59,802 nucleotides of DNA from a virus. A program made the position numbers and the translations under genes. The stretch lies in IMG/VR virus record IMGVR_UViG_3300034167_000343, positions 1 to 59,802 of that record. One strand, 5' to 3'. The notes under the pieces were generated by a model. It was not told the origin of the DNA. It did not search any database and saw only the letters and a program-made list of their open reading frames with translations. Position 1 is the stretch's first letter, and each line of letters opens with the position of its first letter. This document shows positions 49,313 through 59,723 of this stretch, one piece after another.

Positions 49313-51057
49313 TGTTTGGTCTGATGGGTGCTGGTGCTGCCGTTGGTGGTCTTGTCGACGGCTATCAAAAGGGGCGCAAGTTCGCTCAGGACGAAGAGCG
49401 CTTCGAGCTGGAGAAGGAAGAGGCCGCAGGCCGCAAGCGATTGCGCGCTGAGCAGATCAAGGGCGCCGGCCTTGGGAACAAGAAGACAGAGAGCGAGATC
49501 GCTGACGCCGAGGAGGATCGTGAAATCGGGCGTCAGACCGCCTCGATATGGCAGAACGCTGAGGCTGAGATCCTTTCTCAGCGTACGCGACCCGCAGGCA
49601 TCGCCGCTCCTGATGGCACCATGCCGACGACCCCGGTTCAGGTCTCCCCTGCTGCTCCAATTCGCCAGGGCGGAATCGGCATCCCCGGCAAGGCTGGTAG
49701 CCAGAGCGGCGTCACCCTTGAGCCCGGTGACGCGCCCCAGGCAGAAGCAGCTCCAGCGCCCAGGTCCATCTTCCAGATTCGGCAGGACGCCTACAACAAG
49801 GCCCTTGAGCTTCAAGCCGGCCGCAAGGGGGCCAATGTTCCGGAGCTTATGAAGCAGGCGCTCAGCGGAGCAAAGCTATTCAATGATGCCGAGACAAGGG
49901 AGCGCGTCAGTCTTCTCCAGGCGTTCCGCGATGGGTCTATGACAGAGGCTCAGGTTTTCGACGAGATGAGGAGCAGGGGCATGCAAACGATGCCCGGAGC
50001 CTCTCTCAAGGTCGTCCAGAAGCCTTTTTTCGAAGGCTCGAAGATCCTCTACCCGGATGTCGAGATCTCGTTCCAGGATGGGCGCAAGCCGGTCAGCCTA
50101 GACCAGATGGCGGAAAAGCTTTATGACTCCGACAAGCTGATGGACTACAAAACCAAGATGGGCAGCCTGATGCTCACGTCGTCTCACCATGGGGCAATGG
50201 AACAACTCGCCAGGGAAGAGGCTGCCAACAGAAGGACCCAGTCCGCCCAGAATCATTCAGAGACGATGGCGCGCATCAATCAGCAGTTCGTGCAGAACGC
50301 TGAGATGTACAAGCTGAACTACTCGAAGTTCCAGTGGGATAAGTTCACGCAGGATCAGGCCAGGGTTCAGGGTCAACTTGAGCGAGCGTTCGGCTACGTG
50401 CCTTTGACGGAGGATGTCCGCCTCAAGCTGGAGAGGGATGGGGATGCTGGCGACCCGAAGACTGGCAGGAAATCGAGCCTGGAGCTGGCAGAAGCCCGAC
50501 TTAGTTCCGCCTCTAAATCCGTTTCTGGCGCAATGATGATTTACGGCATGAACATCGACCCGGAAACCCTGAAGCCCAATGCCACGCCGGCTGAAATTCA
50601 GCAAGCAATCGGCACTCTTATCAAATCGGAGAGGGATAATAATCCTGACCTGATCAAGCGCGATGAGCAGCAGCGCGCGTATGTCGTGGTTGGCAGCAAC
50701 AAGGTCCTGGTTCCAGCCCCGCCAGCGCCAGCGCCGGCTGACGCCCCGGCACCCCCTCCCGGTGCAGTTGCCGACCCCGCTGCCTCGACAAAGCCTGGAA
50801 TTGCAGCCCCAACAAAGAATCCGTATGTCGACACCACGGGCAGGCCAACTGGTGTTCGAGTTCCCGGCGACGGCGGCAGTGTTATGACGGATACCGTGGC
50901 GCCGGTAGTTGGAAGAGCTACGGCGGCGGCAACCGCTGCGGCGTCTCAATACATGAGCGACGCGCCAAAGCAATATCTCCAGGGGAAGATCTCTCGGGGT
51001 GAGAAGCTGAGCGACGTCGAGACGGCCCGTGCAAAGCGGCTCGGACTGATAAAGTAA
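49309..51057 (+). CDS. internal virion protein, coiled-coil
   Basis: 582 residues, ATGA overlap. N-terminal Gly-rich turn then long coiled coils ('FELEKEEAAGRKRLRAEQIK'), a Pro-rich C-terminal linker and a final helical tail. Composition and position match the second ejection protein of podoviruses. Start could be ATG 49309 or 49312. Confidence 0.75.
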   Translation: MMFGLMGAGAAVGGLVDGYQKGRKFAQDEERFELEKEEAAGRKRLRAEQIKGAGLGNKKTESEIADAEEDREIGRQTASIWQNAEAEILSQRTRPAGIAAPDGTMPTTPVQVSPAAPIRQGGIGIPGKAGSQSGVTLEPGDAPQAEAAPAPRSIFQIRQDAYNKALELQAGRKGANVPELMKQALSGAKLFNDAETRERVSLLQAFRDGSMTEAQVFDEMRSRGMQTMPGASLKVVQKPFFEGSKILYPDVEISFQDGRKPVSLDQMAEKLYDSDKLMDYKTKMGSLMLTSSHHGAMEQLAREEAANRRTQSAQNHSETMARINQQFVQNAEMYKLNYSKFQWDKFTQDQARVQGQLERAFGYVPLTEDVRLKLERDGDAGDPKTGRKSSLELAEARLSSASKSVSGAMMIYGMNIDPETLKPNATPAEIQQAIGTLIKSERDNNPDLIKRDEQQRAYVVVGSNKVLVPAPPAPAPADAPAPPPGAVADPAASTKPGIAAPTKNPYVDTTGRPTGVRVPGDGGSVMTDTVAPVVGRATAAATAAASQYMSDAPKQYLQGKISRGEKLSDVETARAKRLGLIK

Positions 51058-51108
51058 TCCGCCTCCCGCTGATACTCATGCCAGGGCTCAACCCGGGCAA
51101 GAGGCAGC

Positions 51109-54100
51109 ATGTCCTTCGTAGAAGACTTCTTTGGCACGCCGAGCCAGCCGCAAGGCATCACGGCACCCTACAAAACCTTTGATGAGGCGCGCAAGGATGT
51201 TGCCGCAGCGGCCCCAAAAGCCGGCTCATCTTGGGTTAGTGAGATGTTTGGCGAGGCGCCTGCGGCGACTCCGAATATCCCTCCGACTCCTGCGGCCCCC
51301 GATCAGGGAAACTTCGGGCGTGGCTTTGACGTCTCCGGCAAGCAGTTAAAGCAGACGGCCTACGGCACCGCCGCCCTCATCGGCGACACCTTCGGCTCCG
51401 ACGACCTCAAGAAGTGGGGCTTGCAGGGATACAGGGACGCCGAGAAAGAGATCCAGGCCATCAGCAAGGAGTCTGACTCCTTCACCAGCGCCGTCCAGGC
51501 TGGTGATATCGGAAGTTGGCTGACCTACTCCGCTGGCTACCTCACCGGCCAGTTCGCTGATTTGGCTGTGGCGTCTGCTGCCGGGGCTCTTGTTGGTGGT
51601 GCCGCGTCTGGCCCTGCCGCCCCTGCTGGCGCTGCGGCTGGCGCCCTTACCGGGGCCATCAACAGATCTGCCGTGCAGACGGGTCTGCGGGGTGCTGTAG
51701 GCAAGATGATCGACAAGGAGGCTGCGGCCCTGACCGCCACCTACATCGAGCGCGGCATGGTCAAGGCGGTTGCTGAGAAGGCCGCCGCTGAGGCCGCCGT
51801 CAAGTCGGTCTACCGCACCATTGGCGCCACCACTGCCAACACCTTCCTGAACGCCACAGGCGAGCTGGGCTCCATCTACGGCGAAGCGGTTGAGCAGGCG
51901 GCCAAGACCGGCGAGGAGTACAGCCTGGGCAAGATCTGGCTGTCCGGTATCGCGGCCACGGCCGTTGACACCTGGGCAGACTCCAGGGCGGTCAAGGGCT
52001 TGACCGACGCCTTCAAGGGCAAGAACCGCGTCAGCAGCATCGCCATGGAAGCCCTCAAGGGCGGCATGCGCGAAGGACTGACCGAAGGCGCCCAGACCGT
52101 CATCGAGCGCTTTGGTGCCGACAAGGACCTTGCGAGCAAGGAAGCCTTCAAGGAGTACATCGACTCAGCCGCCATTGGCGTGCTGGGCGGCACGGCTGTG
52201 GGCGGCGCATCTGGTGCGGTATCAAAGATCCAGGCCAACACGGCGACCACTGAGACGGACCAAACCCAACCCAACTTCACCAAGCTGCCCGACTCTCAGT
52301 CTGGTCGCACCCGACCCCTGGATGATGCCGACACGCCGGGGATGTCTCGCGATGAGGTGCGGGACACCTTGAGCAACCCTGGCTTTGTGGCGGCCTTGTA
52401 CCAACAGTCCAGTGACATTGACAAGAAGATCCTGAGCAGCGCGGTCGAGCGAGCCGGCTTGCAGGATGTTTTTCAGAATGCCCTGAAGGACCCGGATCAG
52501 ATCGCCTACGGGGCGAAGATGATCCAGAACAACCAGGACTTTGCAGCCACCTTCATGAAGGGTGCGGAGGAGTTCGCCACTACGCAGTCGCCGGCCGGCG
52601 TGTTCAAGGTGGACCGCAGGGGGGCGACTCAGTCTTCTGAAGACAACTCGATTGACGAGCAATTCGCCCAGGAGGGGTACACGCTCAAGGAGCGCTCCAC
52701 CAGCACCCCGACGAATCGCACCGCAGAGCCCGCTGCCGACCTTACACCGCAGGCCACAGAGACGCGGGTCCTCAACGATCGGGAGGATCCGTCTCCTGCC
52801 ATTGAAAACCGCGATGGGCTGATCACCAAGTTCGGCGACATCGGCAATCAGATCTTTGAGGGCGACATGAGCGCCGCGAAAGAGGCCCGGTACGACTGGG
52901 CCACGAAGCAGCTCGTCGGCTCCGGCTTCAGCACTCAGGATGCGCGCTCGATCCTGATCGGCGAGATGACCGCACCGAACCTCAATGAGCAGGGTGCGCT
53001 TGAAGAAGCCGTCGAGGCGACTGCCCCGGGTGTCCAGGAAGTTGAAGCTCTGGATGACGAAGCGGGCCTGCCGAAGGACATCCGTGGCGTCAAGATGACG
53101 GAGAAGAGCCGTCCTATCTTGGATGCCTACTTCTCCGATGAGATCGCATCGCTCCAGGGCCAGAAGGATGGCAAGGGCAAGGCTAACCGCCTTGCTCAAC
53201 TGGAGCGTCAGGCTCTGCGCGTCGGGTTTCCTCAGGCTGATGTTGATCAGATGTTCGGTCGATCTACTCAGGTCACTGAGGCCCAAACCGTCGATGAGCC
53301 ATCCGACAAGGCGGAGGTGACAGAGTCGGGCGCAGCCCAACCTCAAACTGAGGCGCAGCAGGCCACGGGGCAGCTTAAGGACGCCCTGGCAAATCTTGGC
53401 GACGTCCTGGGTGACGCCTTCGGGGCCAAGCTGAACGCCACCGGCCAGCGGTACACGATGGCTGACCTACCTGACGCGCTCAGCAAGGTCATGTCGGCCC
53501 TGCTGAAGTCCGGCTACGTGCAGTTCAAGGACGCCGCATCAGAGCTGATGAGCCGGATGCGCGCCAACAAGGACTGGGCGCCTCTGGTCGGCAAAGTGGA
53601 TCAGGGCATGCTGCTGAAAGCCTGGAATCAGGCGGGCGGCAAGAACGTCGCGGCCCGCGCCGATGAGCAGGAAGGATTTGTCGGCCCACAGGAGCGTGAG
53701 GAATCAGTCAATCTGGGTGATCTGCGTAGAACCGCCACCGCAGAAGACGATGATGGAGTGACCCTCCAGAAAATCCAGAAGACCAAGGGCGAAAAGAAGC
53801 AGGCAAAGGCCCCCGCGCCCAAGGTCGCTGACAGGCCCACCCAGTTGCCTCTCGGCGTATCGATGCCGAAGCCGAAGGTCGTTGAGCCGGAGCCCATTCG
53901 TAGGCTGAAGTCGGCCATCGAGGGCCGCATCAAGCAGACCACCAACGCTTCTTTCTACGAGGACTCGATCCGCAGGCTCCAGGCTCAAATCACCGAGGTC
54001 GACGAGAAGCTGCGGTCCTTGGGCACGGTCGAGACCAAAGATGGTGAGCGGTTCAAGGCCCGGCAGGAGGGTGATGAGAACCCTGGGATGTGGGGTAATC

Positions 54101-57100
54101 AGGACGAGAACGCCTACGACAGGTTCGACGGCGGGATGGTCTTCGACAAGGCGTCCCCGAAGAACGAGCTGCTGGACCGCCGACGCAAGCTGACCGACGA
54201 CCTGGAGAAAGCGCGCGATGGGTCTCAGCGTGGGCAGGCGCGTCTGTACCGCCTGGGCATGGACCGCCTGTCCGACTACATCATCCGCAAGAGCGAGGCT
54301 GTCATCAAGGGCGGCGCAGACCCCGAGATGGTTCGCGCCGCTGTCGGGCCGTACATCGACGGTATCGGGGCGCTTCGGCAGTCTCAGGTTCGGGACCAGG
54401 ACCAAGAGCAGTCGGTCGACCGGGATCTTGAGGAGGTCAACCGCAACTTGTCCCAGGCCGACTTCCTGGAGGGCGAGAAGGTGGCCATGGGCCTGCTGTC
54501 CGACTTCCGCTCCCGGCGCATTACTCAGCAGGAGCTTGAGAGTCTTGAGCAGCGCGGCCTGCGCGAGGGTGACTTCACCCTGAACGATTTGTTCAATGCC
54601 TACCGCGCCATGGGCGTGAGCCCGCAGCAGCGCCTGTATGCGGCCCTGAAGCACTTCTCTACCCGCATCAGGCTCAAGGACTACGTGGCTCAACAAGGCG
54701 GCGCCGCAAGTGCCGTCGATGCGTACTTCCTGGATATGCAGCAGGCCCGAGAACTCATGGGCAAGAAGGATTTCGAGAACCGGTATGCCCAGCGAGATCG
54801 AGACCTCCTGGACCTTTGGAATCGGGATCGCAAGGATGTCCTGGCGCGTCGCCACATCACCAAGACCATGCGCGACTCCGACGATCCGCGCAAGGCTTTC
54901 GACGGCTTCCTGTTCACCCGCATCACCTTGACCGAAGCCAGGAATCCGGACCTCATCCAGAGCCCCACCCTTCGGCAGACGTACAAGGGCCTGTTCGACA
55001 ACCTCGAAGAGGCGTGGTTCTCTGATGTTGCGGCTGCGCTGCGTCTCCGCCCTGATCTGGCCGGCGCGATGTTCGAGCCACAGTACCGCGCTAGTGACCG
55101 CGCGGCAGTTGCCTCTGAGCCCATCGTCTCGACGCAGGACCGCAGGGACTTTCAGTCCTGGGTTGATCGCCTAAAGGCCAGCATCCAGAAGCAGGCGGAG
55201 GTACTGGCCCGAGCCCCGTACTTCACGGCCCTGCGCAACGACCCCATGCTGGACGCAGTGACGACGGCTGAGGGCTTCCCGATGGTGGCCAGCACTCCAA
55301 GGGTCGACGTCCGCCAGACGGGCTTGAGTGCGGAACTGGATTCTCAGGATGGTCGTAGCGTCCGTCGCGCTGAGTACGAGGTGCTGTACACCAAGGTTGT
55401 GGCCGGAGAGCTTGACGCGGTACGCGAGGTGCTGGAGTTCGATGCGCGGCAGAAGGCCATGCAGGACCAATCATTTGACAGTGAGACCGGCGAGATTGAT
55501 CTTGCCTCGGACGCACTCGACAGCATTCTGATGAACGCGCAGATGACCGAGTCCGATCGCAGCAACTACGGCAGGCGCATCGATGGCGACAGCAAGGTCG
55601 TCCGCACTGTCGAGGAGGCAGCAGATCGCGATGCGCAGATCGGTGGTCAAGTTGGCAGCAACCTCGATGACCTGACGTCTGATGAGCAGATTCAGGAGGG
55701 CGTGATCTCCGAGTTCGACGCCGAGACTCAGGAGCTTGCTGACGAGGACTCCGAGGTCGAGGAAGGTCAGGGCGCAGACCAGGGGACGGCGGCGGATCGA
55801 GAGACAGAAAAGAAGAAGGGTGGGCGCGTCCCCGTCAGCCTTGTGCCCGGCCAGGAGTACCGCTTCCGACGCGGCAAGGCGTGGGATGTTTTCTCCATGA
55901 CCGCCGTTCAGGACATCGTCAGCCGCCTGACCACCGGATGGAAGAACGCGCCCAACGTCATCGTTCTGCCCAACGCTCAACATCTCCCTGAGCCGCTGCG
56001 CTCGCGCGTGATCGAGAAGCTGGCTGGCAACGGCGCCAAGGGCCTGTACCACGAGGGCAATGTCTACCTGTTCTCGCAGCACTTGGATGGCGAAGCGGAC
56101 ATCGAGTTCACGCTGTTCCACGAAGCCTACGGCCACCTGGGCATGCGGGCGGTTCTGGGTGAGAAGTTCGACCAGTTCCTGGAGACGGCATACCGCACCC
56201 GCCCCGAGGTCCGTAATGCAGTAGACGATCTCATTGCCGATGGCATGCCGAAGCTGGAGGCCATCGACGAAGTCCTGTCCGACATGGCGGCTGAGAACCG
56301 CGAGACCTCCATCGCCAAGCAGTGGGCCGGCAAGATCATCTCCGGGCTTCGTGAGATCGGCCTTGCACGGGTGGCGGATTGGTTTGCCACGATGACCGAT
56401 GCCGAGGTTGCCTCTACCCTGGCGTCCGCCCGGAACGCAGTGCGTAACGGCACCATGCCCACGATGAACGGCGCGCCCAGTGAGGTGCGTTTCAAGGAGG
56501 TCAAGCCGCCCTACGAGGTGTTCGCCACCAAGGACGGCAAGACCACGGGCTACGCACGCTACAACCCGGTCACCGACTCATGGGCGGTGTTCTCGGCAGA
56601 TGCCGCCGACATCCGTGACGGCTACACCACCACGACCACGCAGGACTTCGATGCGGTCGTGCAGGCCATGAAGCTCCGGGGCAAGGTCGAGTACCGCCTG
56701 AGATCCGGCTTGTACGTGGACGACAAGATCGTCCCCGACCTCGTCACGATCCCGAAGTTCAACGACACCAAGAAGTATTCGATCTGGGACTCGCGGCGCT
56801 GGGCTCAGTTTCGCCGCATGACGCAGCTCAAGTTCCAGAACGAGTACCTGCCCGTCTTCGAGGTGGTCGAGTACCTGGAGTCCAAAGGACGGATCACGCC
56901 GCAGACCGATGTCAAGACGGCGCTGATGCTGTACGAGCGTCGCGCCGGGTACTTGGTGGAGCAGTTCCGCAAGCAGTACGCGGAGCCCATCCAGCAGCTC
57001 GTGGCTCAAGCCGGCAAGCTGGGCGTGACCAAGAAGGACATTGACCGCTACCTGACGGCACGGCACGCCTTTGAACGCAATGCCGTGATCGCGTCGATTA

Positions 57101-59460
57101 ACCCCAAGATGCCCGACGGTGGTTCTGGTCTGACCAACAAGGACGCCGCAGAGATCCTCAGGTCCATAGACGCATCCCCTGCTGGTCAGGTCCTGGCGGA
57201 GATTGGCCGCCTGACCGACAAGATGGGTGATGCCAAGGTCAACTACCTTGAGAAGACCGGGATGGTCACGAAGACTCTGGCGAAAAAGCTGCGCCAGTAC
57301 ACGCACTACGTGAACCTGAGCGGAGAAGCCGGAGCAGAGTTGGACGCCGACGACCCCGGGCTCTTGGCGGGCGGATCGAAGTTCAACGTCAAGGGCAAGG
57401 AGCGCAGGGCACTGGGACGCGGGGCTGGCAACGAAGCCTCCGACGTCCTGTCGCGCACGATCCAGGCTTACGAGGCCGCGCTGATCCGGGGGCAGAAGAA
57501 CCTCGTAGCCCAGAAAGTCCTGGGCCTGATCGAGACCAACTACAGCCCCGAGTTCGCGATCGTGAACGCGCAGCCCCGCAAGATTCAGTTCAACCCCGAG
57601 ATCGGGGAGGTCGAAGAGGTCATCGACGAGAACTACATGGCGCGCAAGGACGTCATGGTCGCCAAGGTCGGCGGCATCCCCACGACCATCGAGTTCAAGG
57701 AGCGTGGCCTGGGATCATTCGCTGACGCGATCCACGGCATGGTGTCTCCAGCAGAGTCCGGGCCAATCATGGAGGGTGTCGGCAAGATGAGCCGGTTCCT
57801 CGGCTCGCTCATGACGACCTACAACCCGGCCTTCACCCTGGTCAACGGGTTTCGGGATGTACAGACCATGTACATGAACGCCGCCTCTGACGGGAAGATC
57901 ACCAAGAAGATGGCGCGGGACATGATCAGGGCGCTTCCGACCGCTCTGATGGCGGCGGTCCACGAGGCCAGCGGGGGACGGCTTGGGAAGGGCGCGAACC
58001 CGGAGACGCTGCGTGTCCTGCGCGAGATGCAGCGCGAGGGCGGCATCACCTACTTCGCCGACCGAAAGAACCTTGAGGATCAGGTCAAGAAGCTGGACGA
58101 TCTGCTGTCGGGCAAGAAGTACCCGATGCAGGAGACCTTCCAGAGGATCGGCAGCGTCATGGAGTTCCTGGCCGACGTCTCCGAAATAGCCCCCCGTCTG
58201 GCGGCCTACAAGGTGGTGAAGGAAAACGGCTTCAGCAATGAGCAGGCGGCTGTGTTCTCCGGAGACATCACCGTCAACTTCAACATGCGCGGCGCTAACA
58301 AGGATGTACGTCAGCTATACGTCTTCTTTAACCCGGCGGTCCAGGGCAGCTACAAGCTCTACAAGCTGGCGACCACCAAGCAAGGCCAGAAGCAGTTCGC
58401 CAAGGTTGCCCTCGGTCTTACGGCTTTTGGTTTCCTGACCAGCCTTCTGGGCCGCGCGATGTCCGGTGAGGACGACGACGGCATCGACAGGCTGGACAAG
58501 GTGCCGGTCTACAAGCGCGCCACCTCTGTTGTGTTGTCTGCCGACAGCTTATGGGGTGCCCCGCTCCCTATCCCGTACGGCTGGAACGCCTTCTTCGCCA
58601 CCGGGGTATTCATGGCGGACGCGGTGATGGGCAAGCAGCCAATCCGGGTGAGCGCCGAGCGCATCGTCAAGACCACGGCGGAGTCTTTCTCGCCCATTGG
58701 CATGGGGGCTTCGGACGCCAAGAGCTTTGAGACCTTCGTGGCCAAGTTCTTCTCGCCGACGGCCTTGCTTCCTGGGGTGGAATTCCTGGCCAACGAGAAC
58801 CGGTTTGGCGCTCCGATCCGCAAGGAGCAGAGCCCATTCGACGCCTCCAAGACCCCGGACGCGCAGCAGTACTTCCGTGGCGTGTCGCCGATCTCCAGGT
58901 CCATCACTGACGGCCTGACCGACCTGACCGATGGCAACAAGTACAAAGCCGGCGGAATCGACGTCAACCCGGCGACCATCGACTTCCTGATCCAGTCCTA
59001 CCTACCGGGCCTGCCCAGCGACGCCTACAAGGGCGCAGGCGTGGCCATCAAGGCTTCGCGCGGGGAAGATGTCAAGCGGGTGCCCTGGCCGATTGCAGAC
59101 CGCTTCTCGGCCCGTATACCGGCTGGTTACGACGCCGGGGCCTACCGCCGCGCATCCGAGATGGTCGAGACGGTGTACGAGGAGTACAACAAGACCCGCG
59201 ACCAGGGCCGCAGGCAGGAGATCCGGCAGGAGTACCCGCGCATCGGGTATGCCCATGCCGTGATCGCATCGACCACGCAGGAGCTGCGCAGTGTGCGTAA
59301 GCAGATCTCCGAGCTGGAGGATCGCCGGATGCCAGACGAAGTCAAGGTGGACCGCAGGAACCAGCTCATGAAGAGAGAAGAGGCGATCTTCAAGCGGGCG
59401 ACCGCGCGACTAATGCAGGCAGGGGACCCTGTCCGCGAAGCCATGATGGCCAACGAGTAA
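51109..59460 (+). CDS. giant polyvalent ejected protein with LPD38-like C-terminus
   Basis: 2783 residues, GAGG site. N-terminal: Ala/Gly-rich amphipathic stretches (about 140-200 and 350-375) that may enter membranes. Middle: long charged helical region. About 1600-1780: a domain with 'LFHEAYGHLG' (His1671, Glu1672, His1676), a protease-like signature common in polyvalent proteins. About 2080-2700: LPD38-like region with 'GRGAGNEASDVLSRTI', 'TAFGFLTSLLGRAMSG' and 'PIPYGWNAFF'. Such proteins are packed in the head and injected, carrying several activities. No lysozyme or helicase motif seen. Confidence 0.85.
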   Translation: MSFVEDFFGTPSQPQGITAPYKTFDEARKDVAAAAPKAGSSWVSEMFGEAPAATPNIPPTPAAPDQGNFGRGFDVSGKQLKQTAYGTAALIGDTFGSDDLKKWGLQGYRDAEKEIQAISKESDSFTSAVQAGDIGSWLTYSAGYLTGQFADLAVASAAGALVGGAASGPAAPAGAAAGALTGAINRSAVQTGLRGAVGKMIDKEAAALTATYIERGMVKAVAEKAAAEAAVKSVYRTIGATTANTFLNATGELGSIYGEAVEQAAKTGEEYSLGKIWLSGIAATAVDTWADSRAVKGLTDAFKGKNRVSSIAMEALKGGMREGLTEGAQTVIERFGADKDLASKEAFKEYIDSAAIGVLGGTAVGGASGAVSKIQANTATTETDQTQPNFTKLPDSQSGRTRPLDDADTPGMSRDEVRDTLSNPGFVAALYQQSSDIDKKILSSAVERAGLQDVFQNALKDPDQIAYGAKMIQNNQDFAATFMKGAEEFATTQSPAGVFKVDRRGATQSSEDNSIDEQFAQEGYTLKERSTSTPTNRTAEPAADLTPQATETRVLNDREDPSPAIENRDGLITKFGDIGNQIFEGDMSAAKEARYDWATKQLVGSGFSTQDARSILIGEMTAPNLNEQGALEEAVEATAPGVQEVEALDDEAGLPKDIRGVKMTEKSRPILDAYFSDEIASLQGQKDGKGKANRLAQLERQALRVGFPQADVDQMFGRSTQVTEAQTVDEPSDKAEVTESGAAQPQTEAQQATGQLKDALANLGDVLGDAFGAKLNATGQRYTMADLPDALSKVMSALLKSGYVQFKDAASELMSRMRANKDWAPLVGKVDQGMLLKAWNQAGGKNVAARADEQEGFVGPQEREESVNLGDLRRTATAEDDDGVTLQKIQKTKGEKKQAKAPAPKVADRPTQLPLGVSMPKPKVVEPEPIRRLKSAIEGRIKQTTNASFYEDSIRRLQAQITEVDEKLRSLGTVETKDGERFKARQEGDENPGMWGNQDENAYDRFDGGMVFDKASPKNELLDRRRKLTDDLEKARDGSQRGQARLYRLGMDRLSDYIIRKSEAVIKGGADPEMVRAAVGPYIDGIGALRQSQVRDQDQEQSVDRDLEEVNRNLSQADFLEGEKVAMGLLSDFRSRRITQQELESLEQRGLREGDFTLNDLFNAYRAMGVSPQQRLYAALKHFSTRIRLKDYVAQQGGAASAVDAYFLDMQQARELMGKKDFENRYAQRDRDLLDLWNRDRKDVLARRHITKTMRDSDDPRKAFDGFLFTRITLTEARNPDLIQSPTLRQTYKGLFDNLEEAWFSDVAAALRLRPDLAGAMFEPQYRASDRAAVASEPIVSTQDRRDFQSWVDRLKASIQKQAEVLARAPYFTALRNDPMLDAVTTAEGFPMVASTPRVDVRQTGLSAELDSQDGRSVRRAEYEVLYTKVVAGELDAVREVLEFDARQKAMQDQSFDSETGEIDLASDALDSILMNAQMTESDRSNYGRRIDGDSKVVRTVEEAADRDAQIGGQVGSNLDDLTSDEQIQEGVISEFDAETQELADEDSEVEEGQGADQGTAADRETEKKKGGRVPVSLVPGQEYRFRRGKAWDVFSMTAVQDIVSRLTTGWKNAPNVIVLPNAQHLPEPLRSRVIEKLAGNGAKGLYHEGNVYLFSQHLDGEADIEFTLFHEAYGHLGMRAVLGEKFDQFLETAYRTRPEVRNAVDDLIADGMPKLEAIDEVLSDMAAENRETSIAKQWAGKIISGLREIGLARVADWFATMTDAEVASTLASARNAVRNGTMPTMNGAPSEVRFKEVKPPYEVFATKDGKTTGYARYNPVTDSWAVFSADAADIRDGYTTTTTQDFDAVVQAMKLRGKVEYRLRSGLYVDDKIVPDLVTIPKFNDTKKYSIWDSRRWAQFRRMTQLKFQNEYLPVFEVVEYLESKGRITPQTDVKTALMLYERRAGYLVEQFRKQYAEPIQQLVAQAGKLGVTKKDIDRYLTARHAFERNAVIASINPKMPDGGSGLTNKDAAEILRSIDASPAGQVLAEIGRLTDKMGDAKVNYLEKTGMVTKTLAKKLRQYTHYVNLSGEAGAELDADDPGLLAGGSKFNVKGKERRALGRGAGNEASDVLSRTIQAYEAALIRGQKNLVAQKVLGLIETNYSPEFAIVNAQPRKIQFNPEIGEVEEVIDENYMARKDVMVAKVGGIPTTIEFKERGLGSFADAIHGMVSPAESGPIMEGVGKMSRFLGSLMTTYNPAFTLVNGFRDVQTMYMNAASDGKITKKMARDMIRALPTALMAAVHEASGGRLGKGANPETLRVLREMQREGGITYFADRKNLEDQVKKLDDLLSGKKYPMQETFQRIGSVMEFLADVSEIAPRLAAYKVVKENGFSNEQAAVFSGDITVNFNMRGANKDVRQLYVFFNPAVQGSYKLYKLATTKQGQKQFAKVALGLTAFGFLTSLLGRAMSGEDDDGIDRLDKVPVYKRATSVVLSADSLWGAPLPIPYGWNAFFATGVFMADAVMGKQPIRVSAERIVKTTAESFSPIGMGASDAKSFETFVAKFFSPTALLPGVEFLANENRFGAPIRKEQSPFDASKTPDAQQYFRGVSPISRSITDGLTDLTDGNKYKAGGIDVNPATIDFLIQSYLPGLPSDAYKGAGVAIKASRGEDVKRVPWPIADRFSARIPAGYDAGAYRRASEMVETVYEEYNKTRDQGRRQEIRQEYPRIGYAHAVIASTTQELRSVRKQISELEDRRMPDEVKVDRRNQLMKREEAIFKRATARLMQAGDPVREAMMANE

Positions 59461-59469
59461 GGAGCAGCC

Positions 59470-59706
59470 ATGGTCAAGAAAGTTCACCAGGACCCGAAGG
59501 GCGGCCTCAACGCGGCCGGCAGGGCTCACTTCAAGCGCGCGGAGGGGGCCAACCTGAAGCCCCCGGCGCCCAACCCCAAGAACGAGAAGGACGCCGGAAG
59601 GCGCAAGTCCTTCTGTGCCCGGATGGGCGGGGTGGATGGTCCTATGAAGGATGAGAAGGGAAGGCCGACCAGGAAGGCCCTGGCTCTAAAGGCTTGGAAC
59701 TGCTGA
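59470..59706 (+). CDS. DUF6321-like small basic protein
   Basis: 78 residues, AAGGAG site. 'GGLNAAGRAHFKRAEGANLK' and 'GRRKSFCARMGGVDGPMKDE' are landmarks of a small Lys/Arg-rich protein (DUF6321) found at the end of podoviral late operons. It may bind DNA or the virion. Its final codons overlap the terminator stem. Confidence 0.82.
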   Translation: MVKKVHQDPKGGLNAAGRAHFKRAEGANLKPPAPNPKNEKDAGRRKSFCARMGGVDGPMKDEKGRPTRKALALKAWNC

Positions 59707-59723
59707 AGCCTTGTGCTTTTTTT
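59689..59723 (+). terminator. late-operon terminator
   Basis: AAGGCTT (59689-59695) / AAGCCTT (59706-59712), 10-base loop, then GTGC and TTTTTTT (59717-59723). It closes the plus-strand late unit. The last 79 bp of the window hold nothing I recognise. Confidence 0.75.

Noticed and set aside
51109-59460. Tape-measure protein
   Set aside because: Length would fit, but there are no tail tube, chaperone or baseplate genes, and the C-terminus is of the polyvalent LPD38 type.
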